Numbered from the stretch's first letter, positions 8,122 to 15,933 are shown. The stretch is DNA of 64,000 bases from Lysinibacillus odysseyi (GCA_014595895.1 JABUKB010000004.1:124001-188000); one strand, 5' to 3'. A program made the numbers and translations. The notes: generated by a model not told the origin, from the letters alone.

Positions 8122-9513
8122 ATGGGGATTGAGTTAGTGGCTCTCCATTGGATATATATTGTATTTATTGTCCTTATTATTGGATTTATGGTGAAGCGGC
8201 TAGATACGACACTCATTAGCATTGCAGGGATCTTTGTCATTGCGATCGTGGCCACAGGAAGCTTAACTTCTGCCGTGAGCGGTGTATTTAACAGTTTTAC
8301 TTATGCCATTACGGAGCTCTTATCAACCATTCTAATCATCTCTATTATTGTGGCGATGAGTCGCATTCTTACGAAAACCGGAATTAATGAAGTGATGGTA
8401 GCGCCTTTTACGAAAATCATTAAAAATCCTACGTTAGGTTTTTGGACAATCGGGATATTGATGATGATCATTTCATGGTTCTTCTGGCCGTCACCGGCTG
8501 TCGCGCTAATCGGTGCCGTTATGTTGCCGGTTGCTATAAGGGCTGGTCTTCCAGCACTTGGTGTAGCTATGGCAATGAACTTATTTGGTCATGGTATTGC
8601 TCTATCGAGTGACTTTGTCATTCAGGGAGCACCCAAACTGACAGCAGATGCGGCAGGGATTCCAGTAGGGGATGTCATTACGGCTAGTATACCGCTTGTG
8701 ATCACGATGGGGTTAGTAACGACAGTAACTGCTTTCTACTTTTTAAAACGAGATATGAAACGCGGGAAACTTACTTTAATTGATACGTATGATAATGGCA
8801 TTGAACAGGAAACCGTAGAAGATTTATTGACGATGCGTCAAAAGAAGTTGTTTGCACTCTTCATTCCTCTGGCATTTTTATTAGATGTTGCGGCGATGGC
8901 TGCTTTTAAACTGCAAGGCGGAGATGCGACCGCTTTAGTAGGTGGGACGGCGGTATTTATTTTAGTATTACTTTGTATAGTAGCTCACAAAAAGAAAGGG
9001 CTCGATGCATCGACTCAGTATTTTATTAAGGGCTTTCAATTCGGCTTTAAAGTATTTGGACCTGTTATTCCGATTGCGGCTTTCTTCTACCTGGGGGATT
9101 CCGGCTTCAACGCAATACTTGGGGATTATTTGCCGAAAACATCTCATGGTATTGTCAATGACCTTGGTGTCGCGCTTGCATCATTGGTACCGTTAACAAA
9201 AGAGATTGCCGTAGTAACACTGATGGGAATTGGTGCGATTACAGGATTAGATGGTTCAGGGTTTTCTGGTATTTCATTAGTTGGTTCCATCGGGAAATTA
9301 TTTGGTACTGCTATTGGAGAAGGTACTGCTACATTAACAGCGCTTGGCCAAATCGCTGCTATTTGGGTAGGTGGCGGTACATTAATTCCATGGGCACTGA
9401 TTCCAGCTGCTGCTATTTGTAATGTCAGCCCATTTGAGCTCGCTCGCAGAAACCTTCTGCCTGTGGTAATTGGGTTAATTGTTACCACAATCGTCGCCGT
9501 CTTTTTAATTTAA
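8122..9513 (+). CDS. GntP/CitM-like (ion-transporter superfamily) membrane transporter
   Basis: A 463-residue protein with about 11-12 membrane segments. The paired half-repeats with helical-hairpin loops (MNLFGHGIALSSDFVIQGAP in the first half, SLVPLTKEIAVVTLMG in the second) resemble gluconate, citrate and anaerobic C4-dicarboxylate carriers of the ion-transporter superfamily. The substrate is probably a small organic acid or sugar acid, but nothing visible fixes it. GAGGG lies just before ATG 8122. It is divergent from a TetR gene that probably regulates it. A fragment of a second copy is at 5740-5853. Confidence 0.7.
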   Translation: MGIELVALHWIYIVFIVLIIGFMVKRLDTTLISIAGIFVIAIVATGSLTSAVSGVFNSFTYAITELLSTILIISIIVAMSRILTKTGINEVMVAPFTKIIKNPTLGFWTIGILMMIISWFFWPSPAVALIGAVMLPVAIRAGLPALGVAMAMNLFGHGIALSSDFVIQGAPKLTADAAGIPVGDVITASIPLVITMGLVTTVTAFYFLKRDMKRGKLTLIDTYDNGIEQETVEDLLTMRQKKLFALFIPLAFLLDVAAMAAFKLQGGDATALVGGTAVFILVLLCIVAHKKKGLDASTQYFIKGFQFGFKVFGPVIPIAAFFYLGDSGFNAILGDYLPKTSHGIVNDLGVALASLVPLTKEIAVVTLMGIGAITGLDGSGFSGISLVGSIGKLFGTAIGEGTATLTALGQIAAIWVGGGTLIPWALIPAAAICNVSPFELARRNLLPVVIGLIVTTIVAVFLI

Positions 9514-9530
9514 TTTTTTTAAAAAAATAA

Positions 9531-9559
9531 GGATAAAATCTAGGCAGCTGTTCATACTA
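9531..9559 (+). promoter_or_regulatory. Sigma-G-type promoter for the first tlp locus
   Basis: GGATA (9531-9535) and CATACTA (9553-9559) are separated by 17 bp. This fits the forespore sigma-G consensus (GYATR, 17-18 bp, CATNNTA) with one -35 mismatch. It lies about 50 bp upstream of the small gene at 9607. Confidence 0.7.
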
Positions 9560-9606
9560 AGTGTGGTTCCACTTACAATCGATCTTGCAATAGGAGGGTT
9601 ACCGAG

Positions 9607-9669
9607 ATGAGTAAATCAAACGCAAATGATTCAAAATCACAGGATGATCCGCCAGAGTATTGTTCTTGA
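9607..9669 (+). CDS. 20-residue hydrophilic leader peptide upstream of tlp
   Basis: A very short gene behind AGGAGGG, with ATG 9607, encoding MSKSNANDSKSQDDPPEYCS. It sits between a sigma-G-type promoter and a hairpin, then tlp. The small acid-soluble protein SspN occupies the same place before tlp in B. subtilis, but this peptide is much shorter and I cannot align it to SspN. It may be a truncated spore protein or a leader peptide. The companion locus has a 50-residue gene in the same position. Confidence 0.5.
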   Translation: MSKSNANDSKSQDDPPEYCS

Positions 9670-9686
9670 AAGATGAAGTGTCACCA

Positions 9687-9717
9687 GGAGACTTTCCGTA
9701 AAAGGAGAGTCTCTTTT
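9687..9717 (+). terminator. Intra-operon hairpin between the leader gene and tlp
   Basis: GAGACTTTCC and GGAGAGTCTC form a 10-bp stem with one mismatch around six bases, followed by TTTT. It could end most transcripts or protect mRNA ends, so that tlp is made at a lower level than the leader gene. Confidence 0.65.
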
Positions 9718-9738
9718 CATTTAGCAGGAGGTGAAATA

Positions 9739-9969
9739 ATGACGGATCCAAAACAGCAAAAATCCAACAATGCCCTGAGTCTTGGAAGAATGATCGAAAA
9801 TACAAAAGAGAATATTGAAGAGGCAGAAATCAGCATGGAATTTGCCAGCCCTGAGGAACATGATAACCTAGAAGAAAAAAATGCCCGTCGTCGCCGCGCC
9901 GTCGATAAAATGGAAAAACAAATGAGGGACGAAGCAGCGTTTAGGGCTAGAAAAAAGAGTTTTGAATGA
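9739..9969 (+). CDS. tlp: Small acid-soluble spore protein Tlp (copy 1)
   Basis: 76 residues, highly charged. NTKENIEEAEISMEFASPEE and EEKNARRRRAVDKM match the Tlp family core (N-T-x-E-N-I-E-E-A-E-x-S-M-E-F), a minor spore-core protein made in the forespore and degraded at germination. Its exact role is unknown despite the name thioredoxin-like. Start: ATG 9739 with AGGAGGTG (9726-9733). It follows a sigma-G-type promoter, a 20-codon gene and a hairpin. A divergent paralogue is at 11679. Confidence 0.9.
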   Translation: MTDPKQQKSNNALSLGRMIENTKENIEEAEISMEFASPEEHDNLEEKNARRRRAVDKMEKQMRDEAAFRARKKSFE

Positions 9970-9977
9970 ATTCAGAC

Positions 9978-10014
9978 CAACCTCCAGCAAATCTAAAATT
10001 TGCAGGAGGTTTTG
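9978..10014 (+). terminator. Terminator after tlp copy 1
   Basis: AACCTCC-A-GCAAAT and ATTTGC-A-GGAGGTT form a long stem followed by TTTTGTGTT. Confidence 0.8.
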
Positions 10015-10071
10015 TGTTATTGCCCCATATTATTCATATATATAGAAGAAAACTGCGAGGGGTAGAGGTTA

Positions 10072-11310
10072 TTGGAGAAAAGAAATAGCAAGTACAGGTG
10101 GCTTGTATTTGCTTCTGTCTTGTTTACTTACTTGTTGATGGCCAGTCAGCGAACGGCGCCGGGGTTAATTACGCATCAATTAATGACGGACTTTAAAGTG
10201 ACAGCATCCACAATTGGTTTATTGACAAGTATCCAATATTTTGTCTACACAGCATTGCAAATACCAATAGGAATATTAGCGGATCGCTTTGGACCAAATC
10301 GCTTCCTTATTATTGGAGCTCTTCTTACAGGGGTAGGTACCGTTATTTATAGTTTAGGGACACATGAAGCTGTCTTGTTTTTGGGAAGAGCCTTGACAGG
10401 TATAGGAGATGCAACCATCTGGGTCAACATGGTGCTTATTTTATCCCACTGGTTTCATCGAAGGGAATTTGTGCGGTTAATTGGCTTTGCGGGAATGACG
10501 GGAAGTTTAGGCTTTTTGTTGGCGACCGTTCCATTTGCTTTTTGGATTTTTTTATTAGGCTGGAGATATGCCTTTTTATCGGCTGGGCTACTTTTGTGTT
10601 TCTGTGCGCTGCTTTTGTATACGGTTCTTATAAAAGAAACAAATCGCCGCTTTTCGGATGAAGTCGCTCTGGAAAAAGAAAACGTACAACATGAGAAAAC
10701 ATCCTTATTATTGCGCCGAATCGTTTCTGATCGACAAGCTTGGGCGTTGTTTTTTTGCCACTTCGGTGTAGTTGGAGGATATGTAGGGTTTATTAGTTCG
10801 TGGGCAGTGCCGTATGGAATGGATGTCTACGAGATGAATGGCACGGAGGCAAGTCAGTTGGTGATGGTCGGTCTTGTAGGTGCACTGATTGGAGCGCCTC
10901 TCATGAGCTGGATAGCAAGCCGGTTAGGAACGATTAAAAGACCTTATATAACGGTTCATTTTCTAGTGTTATTGGGGTGGCTTTCCTTTTTAATATTTCC
11001 AGACCATCCGCCATTGGCGATACTTCCCATTGTCTTTTTTATTATCGGAGGTGGATATGGAGCGAGTGCATTGACCTTCGCGGCTGTTCGTCAGGCTTTT
11101 CCTTTAAAAGAATCTGGAATTGTCTCGGGCTTTGCCAATACAGGCGGTTTTTTAAGTGCGGTATTGCTGCCTCTTGTTTTTGGCTATATATTAGATTATT
11201 TTCAAGTTACGTCAGGCGAGGCAAGTATCGGGTATTATTACGGTTTTATTGCGCCTGTATTATTTTCGGTAATGGGGCTGATCGGCATCTTATTATTCAA
11301 AGAATCTTAA
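10072..11310 (+). CDS. Major facilitator superfamily transporter
   Basis: 412 residues with 12 predicted membrane segments. The MFS motif A region appears as GILADRFGPNRFL between helices 2 and 3, and a degenerate version as SRLGTIKR after helix 8. The protein resembles the nitrate/nitrite- and oxalate/formate-porter-like MFS branch only loosely, so the substrate is unknown. Start: TTG 10072 behind GAGGGGTAGAGG. It lies between the two tlp loci. I found no good sigma-G promoter for it, so the spore context may be incidental. Confidence 0.85.
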   Translation: MEKRNSKYRWLVFASVLFTYLLMASQRTAPGLITHQLMTDFKVTASTIGLLTSIQYFVYTALQIPIGILADRFGPNRFLIIGALLTGVGTVIYSLGTHEAVLFLGRALTGIGDATIWVNMVLILSHWFHRREFVRLIGFAGMTGSLGFLLATVPFAFWIFLLGWRYAFLSAGLLLCFCALLLYTVLIKETNRRFSDEVALEKENVQHEKTSLLLRRIVSDRQAWALFFCHFGVVGGYVGFISSWAVPYGMDVYEMNGTEASQLVMVGLVGALIGAPLMSWIASRLGTIKRPYITVHFLVLLGWLSFLIFPDHPPLAILPIVFFIIGGGYGASALTFAAVRQAFPLKESGIVSGFANTGGFLSAVLLPLVFGYILDYFQVTSGEASIGYYYGFIAPVLFSVMGLIGILLFKES

Positions 11311-11374
11311 AAAAGACATAACATAGCTACGTTATTTTTCTACATAATTTCTCGCAGCAATATGACAGTAGGGA

Positions 11375-11403
11375 GCATGAAAAACGAAATAATGCTCATA
11401 CTA
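11375..11403 (+). promoter_or_regulatory. Sigma-G-type promoter for the second tlp locus
   Basis: GCATG (11375-11379) and CATACTA (11397-11403) with a 17-bp spacer match the sigma-G consensus at every defined position. They lie about 40 bp upstream of the small gene at 11441. Confidence 0.75.
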
Positions 11404-11440
11404 ATGACGCTTTCACTTTTAAACTTAGGAGGCGGCATCC

Positions 11441-11593
11441 ATGAGTAAAAAGGTCGAACTAGATCAGAAATCTCAAAAGATCCACCAAAACTGGACACAG
11501 ATGAAGCATGAAAAGTCTCAGGTGAATGGTCAAACGGAAGTCACTCTCCATAACCAAATGCTGAGACTTGCAGCGAAATCTAAACAGTTATAA
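11441..11593 (+). CDS. 50-residue predicted forespore protein, unrecognised
   Basis: A short hydrophilic, lysine- and glutamine-rich protein (starts MSKKVELDQKSQKIHQNW, ends MLRLAAKSKQL) with no signal or membrane segment. AGGAGG precedes ATG 11441. The sigma-G-type promoter upstream and the tlp gene downstream suggest a small acid-soluble spore protein. It does not match SspH-SspP as I remember them. It occupies the same place as the 20-residue gene at 9607, and both begin MSK and contain K-S-Q. Confidence 0.65.
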   Translation: MSKKVELDQKSQKIHQNWTQMKHEKSQVNGQTEVTLHNQMLRLAAKSKQL

Positions 11594-11612
11594 ATCTTAA
11601 AGGAAAGTGAAG

Positions 11613-11653
11613 TCAGCCTTCATAAAAGCATTTGCTTTTATGGAGGCTTTTGA
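11613..11653 (+). terminator. Intra-operon hairpin before tlp copy 2
   Basis: AGCCTTCATAAAAGC and GCTTTTATGGAGGCT form a 15-bp stem around ATTT, followed by TTTTG and an A-rich tract. It occupies the same position as the hairpin at 9687 in the first tlp locus. Confidence 0.75.
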
Positions 11654-11678
11654 AAAAAATGAAATGCAGGAGGTTTAT

Positions 11679-11909
11679 ATGTCTCAGTCAAACCCATCAA
11701 ATGATCATTCACAAAACATTGATAAAATACGTGAAATCGTCAGAAATACGGAAGAAAATATTCGTGAAGCTGAATTTGGCATGGAGTTCTTAGATCCAGT
11801 GCAAGGTAAGATGCTTGAAGAGAAAAATAAACGACGTAAGCAGTCCGTTAAAGCTCTAAAAGAAGAAATGAAAGAGGAAATAGAAGCGCATAAAAAAGGC
11901 AAAGAATAG
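11679..11909 (+). CDS. tlp: Small acid-soluble spore protein Tlp (copy 2)
   Basis: 76 residues. NTEENIREAEFGMEFLDPVQ followed by LEEKNKRRKQSVKALKEEM matches the Tlp core and aligns along its whole length with the protein at 9739, but many positions differ, so the duplication is not recent. Start: ATG 11679 (MSQSNPSNDH) behind CAGGAGG. An upstream in-frame ATG at 11607 runs through the terminator hairpin and is rejected. Expected in the forespore from the sigma-G-type promoter at 11375. Confidence 0.87.
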   Translation: MSQSNPSNDHSQNIDKIREIVRNTEENIREAEFGMEFLDPVQGKMLEEKNKRRKQSVKALKEEMKEEIEAHKKGKE

Positions 11910-11983
11910 TACAGATTATTGCGACTGAAAAATGAATTAGAACTATTTTTTACCGGAATTCCTGATTTTTACGCTTTGGATAG

Positions 11984-12005
11984 TTTCAAAAAGTAGTTTT
12001 TGAAA
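11984..12005 (+). terminator. Weak terminator after tlp copy 2
   Basis: TTTCAAAAA and TTTTTGAAA pair around GTAG about 75 bp past tlp. The stem is AT-only and therefore weak. The remaining gap to 12112 shows only an AT palindrome at 12063-12076. Confidence 0.35.
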
Positions 12006-12112
12006 AAATTCACATCGGGTAAGTAAATGGCATATCATTCGCTTACTCGCTTTTTATAGGGAGAATATATATATTCAACCGTATAATGAAGTATAAAAAA
12101 TGCAAATCAAAT

Positions 12113-12153
12113 TCAAAAAAAGCATTCGCCCCTTTAAATGGAACGAATGCTTC
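12113..12153 (-). terminator. Terminator for the 60-residue peptide gene
   Basis: AGCATTCG (12121-12128) and CGAATGCT (12144-12151) pair perfectly, and the minus strand then has a T-run. Confidence 0.75.
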
Positions 12154-12183
12154 TTATTTATTTGGTAAAAATTAGGTTATGCC

Positions 12184-12366
12184 TTAAGCGAATAACTTGG
12201 ACAAAACGTCATACATGATCATGCCTGTTGCTGTTAGTGCATAGGAGGTAATGCCGATACCTAGAGGGTATACGACACCCTTCACGAAACGTTCATTGTT
12301 GATTAAATCTTGCTTCGTCCCTAATACCTGAGCAGAGTTAGCTGTAGCTGGAATGTGTGTTTTCAT
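12184..12366 (-). CDS. 60-residue peptide with hydrophobic C-terminal half
   Basis: Start ATG 12366 follows AGGAGGTCGATCAAT. The N-terminal half is polar (MKTHIPATANSAQVLGTKQD), and the C-terminal half is one hydrophobic, glycine-containing segment (VVYPLGIGITSYALTATGMIMY) ending DVLSKLFA. A sigma-A promoter and a terminator frame it, so it is probably a real single-gene unit. It could be a small membrane protein, a toxin-like peptide or a bacteriocin-type precursor. No processing or immunity gene is adjacent, and I recognise no family. Confidence 0.65.
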   Translation of the reverse strand: MKTHIPATANSAQVLGTKQDLINNERFVKGVVYPLGIGITSYALTATGMIMYDVLSKLFA

Positions 12367-12441
12367 ATTGATCGACCTCCTAAAATTTTGATTAAAAGAG
12401 AATAAACTGTACACTAAAGAGAATATTTTGTTGTTAATTAG

Positions 12442-12470
12442 AGTATACAGCGGTTGTCACAAAAAATCAA
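12442..12470 (-). promoter_or_regulatory. Sigma-A promoter of the 60-residue peptide gene
   Basis: On the minus strand TTGATT and TATACT are separated by 17 bp, about 75 bp upstream of the start at 12366. Confidence 0.55.
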
Positions 12471-12588
12471 TACTTTTGACACAAAATATTCATATATATC
12501 TATTGACAGATTTTTAATAAATAAAACTGACTTTTTATTAAATTTCCTTTACAATTAATATTTTAAGGAAATAAAAAGGAGATCTGGA

Positions 12589-13083
12589 ATGACAAATAAT
12601 GATATTTTAATTCGCCTGCGCTATGCACTTGATATCAAAAATGTAGACATGGTAGAAATTTTCAAATTGGGTGGTTTGTCTGTTACAAAAGATGAACTGA
12701 TGAATATGCTTATTAAGGTGAAAGATGATGAGGAAGCACCGGAAAACTTTGTAAAGATAAACAATAAAACGCTCGAAACATTTTTAAATGGCTTTATTGT
12801 ATTCAAGCGTGGTCCTCAAAAGGATAAGGACGGCAACCTTATGCCGCCGCTTGTGCCTGCAGGTAAGGAAAGTGCCAATAATATGTTGGTGAAAAAAGTG
12901 AAAATTGCATTGGAATTAACAAGTGAGGATGTAATGGACTTAATGTATGAGGGCGGCGTAACCGTATCCAAGGGAGAAGTGGGAGCCATTTTACGCAATC
13001 CTACACATAAAAATTACAAAGAATGTTTAGATCGTTTTGCTCGCTGTTTTCTAAAGGGTTTAACAATGAAATATCGTGATTAA
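12589..13083 (+). CDS. DUF1456 family protein (YehS-like)
   Basis: 164 residues made of two similar halves, each opening with a short helical unit (ILIRLRYALDIKNVDMVEIFKLGG and VKKVKIALELTSEDVMDLMYEGG) and including K-x-E-[LV]. This duplicated architecture is that of the YehS/DUF1456 family, a cytosolic protein of unknown function. Start: ATG 12589 with AAAAGGAG upstream. It is monocistronic, with a terminator directly after the stop codon. Confidence 0.8.
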   Translation: MTNNDILIRLRYALDIKNVDMVEIFKLGGLSVTKDELMNMLIKVKDDEEAPENFVKINNKTLETFLNGFIVFKRGPQKDKDGNLMPPLVPAGKESANNMLVKKVKIALELTSEDVMDLMYEGGVTVSKGEVGAILRNPTHKNYKECLDRFARCFLKGLTMKYRD

Positions 13084-13084
13084 T

Positions 13085-13116
13085 AAAAAGGCTTTCCGTA
13101 TGGAGAGCTTTTTTTG
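13085..13116 (+). terminator. Terminator after the DUF1456 gene
   Basis: AAGGCTTTCC and GGAGAGCTTT pair (with G-U pairs) around GTAT, followed by a T-run. Confidence 0.7.
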
Positions 13117-13182
13117 GGATTTGCGACTAGAGGTGGAAGATATGGGGAAAAGGCTATAGTAATAAAAAAGGAGGCTGAAAGA

Positions 13183-14340
13183 ATGAAAAAGGTATTATTG
13201 TTTTTTGGCGCATTTGTACTTGTGGTAGCACTATTTTTTACGTCAACAGCAGAAGCCCAGTCGTTCCGTGAAGTAAAAGTGGTCAGTGGTTCTTCGCTTG
13301 TAATAAAAGAAAAAGCGACAACCAATTCTAGAACTCTAGCTACGTTAACAAGAGGGGATTTTGTCACGGTATATTCTGCAGGGAATGGTTGGTCTTATGT
13401 ACAGGCGAAGGATAAAAAAGGATATGTAGCCACGTCTTTTTTAGCCACTCCTAAATCATCCATCAAAATAGCTAGCTCTAAAGGAGGTCTGGTCGTAAAA
13501 GAGGCAGCTTCAAGGTCTGCCAAAACAGTAGCCACACTGCAATACAGTATGATTGTAGAAGATTTTGGCGCTGTAAACGATGAATGGTCATTTGTTCAGT
13601 ATGGGAATGTAACAGGCTATGTAGTAACGAGCTTCATCGGCACGCCCAACACGAAAGCACAGGTAACGAAAGAAAATGTGTCTCTGCGCAATATCGCTAG
13701 TCCAAGTGGAGCAGTGAAAGGCACCTTGCCAGCAGGCACAAAAGTAGCGGTCCATTCAGCGATTGCAGGTTGGTCGTTTGTATCGAATGGCAACAATAAG
13801 GGGTATGTAGAAACCGTCAAACTACAAAATGTTGAGGCTAATAAGGTAGCCTATGCTAAGGATTATTTACCCGCATGTCCAAAAACTTACACCTTTAAAA
13901 ACACACATGTACAAAATGGGGAGCGATCCACAGAATATAAGGTTTCTACTTGTGAATTTCGGGATTCAGGTCGTTGGATAGAGGATGTCGATGATAAATA
14001 TAGTCTCACAGCTAATTACTATACGTTAAGGGGACCAGAAATGCACATCCAACAGTATGAGGGGCAAACCTTGTATAAGTTTCCTCTTCATACAGGAAAA
14101 AGCTGGACACACAGAGCTTATGTAGAAGACTATGTAACTCAATATGTAATAAGTGTAAACGAAACGGTGACAACACCGGCCGGCACTTTTTTCGATGTGA
14201 TAAAAATTCGTACGACTGCAGATTATAGTGTGAGCTATGTCTATTTAGCGCCGTACATTGGTAAGGTTAAATCAGAGCTTTATACAAATCATAATGGTCA
14301 AACATATTCAGGGGTCTCCGAGTTATATTCGATGTATTAA
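13183..14340 (+). CDS. Secreted protein with three bacterial SH3 (SH3b) repeats
   Basis: 385 residues. The signal peptide KKVLLFFGAFVLVVALFF ends near AEA-QSF. Three SH3b repeats of about 60 residues follow (VIKEKATTNS...GYVATSF; VVKEAASRSAKT...GYVVTSF; SLRNIASPSG...GYVETV), then a C-terminal domain of about 170 residues with tyrosine-rich beta-like sequence. SH3b repeats usually bind the cell wall. No amidase or peptidase motif is seen in the C-terminal part, so the function is open. Start: ATG 13183 behind AAAAAGGAGG. Earlier in-frame starts would mask the signal peptide. Confidence 0.82.
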   Translation: MKKVLLFFGAFVLVVALFFTSTAEAQSFREVKVVSGSSLVIKEKATTNSRTLATLTRGDFVTVYSAGNGWSYVQAKDKKGYVATSFLATPKSSIKIASSKGGLVVKEAASRSAKTVATLQYSMIVEDFGAVNDEWSFVQYGNVTGYVVTSFIGTPNTKAQVTKENVSLRNIASPSGAVKGTLPAGTKVAVHSAIAGWSFVSNGNNKGYVETVKLQNVEANKVAYAKDYLPACPKTYTFKNTHVQNGERSTEYKVSTCEFRDSGRWIEDVDDKYSLTANYYTLRGPEMHIQQYEGQTLYKFPLHTGKSWTHRAYVEDYVTQYVISVNETVTTPAGTFFDVIKIRTTADYSVSYVYLAPYIGKVKSELYTNHNGQTYSGVSELYSMY

Positions 14341-14424
14341 TCTTTTGCCAAAACAATTCAGTCTGCAATTGCTAGAAAGTTTGATAGAATGAGGAGGAAT
14401 GAAAAAAAGAACAGGTGACTAAAT

Positions 14425-15297
14425 TTGAAAACATTTAAAAAGGTTTATATTGAAATTACGAGTGTCTGTAATTTAGCTTGTAGTTTTTGTCCGCCCACGC
14501 AACGTGCAAAAGGGCTTATTAAAGTGGAGCAGTTTATCAAGATTTTAGATGAAATCCGTCCGCATACCAAATATATTTATTTGCATGTAAAAGGGGAGCC
14601 ACTGCTGCACCCGCGCATAGACCAGCTGCTAGATGCGGCGCACGAGCGTGGATTTAAAGTAAATATTACGACGAACGGTACGCTGATTAAGAAGCAACGC
14701 GAAAAATTACTCGGCAAGCCCGCCTTACGTCAAATGAATTTCTCCTTGCATAGTTTTGATGGACACGAGGGCTCTGAAAACCGAGAGAAATATTTAGGTG
14801 ATATTTTGGATTTTGTGCGCGAGGCAAAAGAGCACAATGTCATTTTCTCTTATCGTTTGTGGAATTTACAACGTGACGATCAAACGGAAGTGGACCGTCG
14901 AAAAAATGCGGAAACGTTGAATATTTTAGAAGCTGAATATCAATTAGATTTCAAAATTGAAGAGCGTGTGGAACCAGGCAAAGGTGTAAAAATCGCTAAA
15001 AATATTTATTTAAACCAAGATCACGAATTTAAATGGCCGAGTTTACTAGAGCCAGAATACAGTGGCAAAGGCTTCTGTCATGCGCTGCGCAGCCAAGCTG
15101 CAATTTTAGTGGACGGTACGGTGGTACCGTGTTGCTTGGATGGCGAAGGTGTGATTAACCTCGGCAATGTTAATGAGCAATCCTTCTCGGAAATTGTAGA
15201 AAGTGAGCGCGCTACTAATTTAGTCGAGGGCTTCTCAAGACGTGAGGCAGTGGAAGAGCTTTGCCGGAAATGCGGCTACCGCCAAAAATTCGGATGA
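14425..15297 (+). CDS. Radical SAM protein with SPASM-like C-terminus
   Basis: 290 residues. C15-x3-C19-x2-C22 (CNLACSFC) binds the S-adenosylmethionine-dependent [4Fe-4S] cluster near the N-terminus, and KGEPLLHP plus NITTNGT belong to the radical SAM barrel. The C-terminal part has further cysteines (VVPCCLDGEG, CRKCGY) typical of SPASM auxiliary clusters, as in peptide-modifying enzymes. No precursor peptide gene is obvious nearby, so the substrate is unknown. Start: TTG 14425 behind AGGTG. The gene ends at a very strong terminator. Confidence 0.87.
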   Translation: MKTFKKVYIEITSVCNLACSFCPPTQRAKGLIKVEQFIKILDEIRPHTKYIYLHVKGEPLLHPRIDQLLDAAHERGFKVNITTNGTLIKKQREKLLGKPALRQMNFSLHSFDGHEGSENREKYLGDILDFVREAKEHNVIFSYRLWNLQRDDQTEVDRRKNAETLNILEAEYQLDFKIEERVEPGKGVKIAKNIYLNQDHEFKWPSLLEPEYSGKGFCHALRSQAAILVDGTVVPCCLDGEGVINLGNVNEQSFSEIVESERATNLVEGFSRREAVEELCRKCGYRQKFG

Positions 15298-15305
15298 TAA
15301 AAATC

Positions 15306-15348
15306 AGGACTATGCTGCAAGGATAAACGCTTGCAGCATAGTCCTTTT
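15306..15348. terminator. Strong bidirectional terminator
   Basis: AGGACTATGCTGCAAG and CTTGCAGCATAGTCCT form a perfect 16-bp stem followed by TTTT. It separates the convergent radical SAM and phosphoesterase genes. Confidence 0.9.
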
Positions 15349-15933
15349 CTATTCCATCGGTGCTTGATAAAACGTTACCGTCATCTGGTCGCTGTCATAT
15401 AAACACCAGTCACACGATTCTACTACAGCACCTACATTGATTTCATACTTGCCATCGCCAACATAGATAGGCTGACGATAACGGATGGCGGTACGCTGCC
15501 CATGGACATAAATCGCTGCACGGTGACTATGGCCAAAAAATAATAAAGGGGTCGTATAAGCAGGGAAATTCGGTTCGAAGTCCTCATCCCACTCAAATTG
15601 ATGACCATGCAATAACGTAGCCTGATTGATCAAAAAGCATTCCTCGTATTGCAAAAAAGAAGAGTTGCCTGTTACTTGGGCAATCCGCTCCTCCTGATTT
15701 CCGATAATCGATGGAAAGGTTAATAACTGAACAAATTTTTTCTTAATAGTAGCAGCTTCTTTTAAAGGAATATACGAAGTTAGCTTGGCAGCTTTTTTCT
15801 TTCCGATATGGCATTCGAACAAATCCCCCAAACCTAAAACCATTGCTGTCGGGGCTATTTTTTTAATGTGCTGTAAGGTAGCTTTTGTATGCTGATAGTG
15901 ACCGTGTAAATCCCCTAATAATGCGTATTTCAT
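15349..15933 (-). CDS. Calcineurin-like metallophosphoesterase
   Basis: 194 residues. The order of metal-binding motifs is GDLHGH, LGLGDLF, GNQEE, LLHGHQF and FGHSHRA, matching the binuclear metallophosphoesterase fold. The third motif has Gln where most members have His (GNHE), which may alter general-acid chemistry. It resembles small bacterial PrpE/YfcE-type phosphatases or nucleotidases; the substrate is unknown. Start: ATG 15933 behind AAGGAGTGG. A single gene. Confidence 0.85.
   Translation of the reverse strand: MKYALLGDLHGHYQHTKATLQHIKKIAPTAMVLGLGDLFECHIGKKKAAKLTSYIPLKEAATIKKKFVQLLTFPSIIGNQEERIAQVTGNSSFLQYEECFLINQATLLHGHQFEWDEDFEPNFPAYTTPLLFFGHSHRAAIYVHGQRTAIRYRQPIYVGDGKYEINVGAVVESCDWCLYDSDQMTVTFYQAPME

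Noticed and set aside
10009-10032. Sigma-G promoter for the MFS gene (CATATTA at 10026)
   Set aside because: The -10 fits, but neither 17- nor 18-bp spacing places a GYATR-like -35 upstream.
14400-14423. Seven-codon reading frame (MKKRTGD) as a leader peptide for the radical SAM gene
   Set aside because: GAGGAGG lies only one base from its ATG, too close for initiation, and no attenuator hairpin follows.
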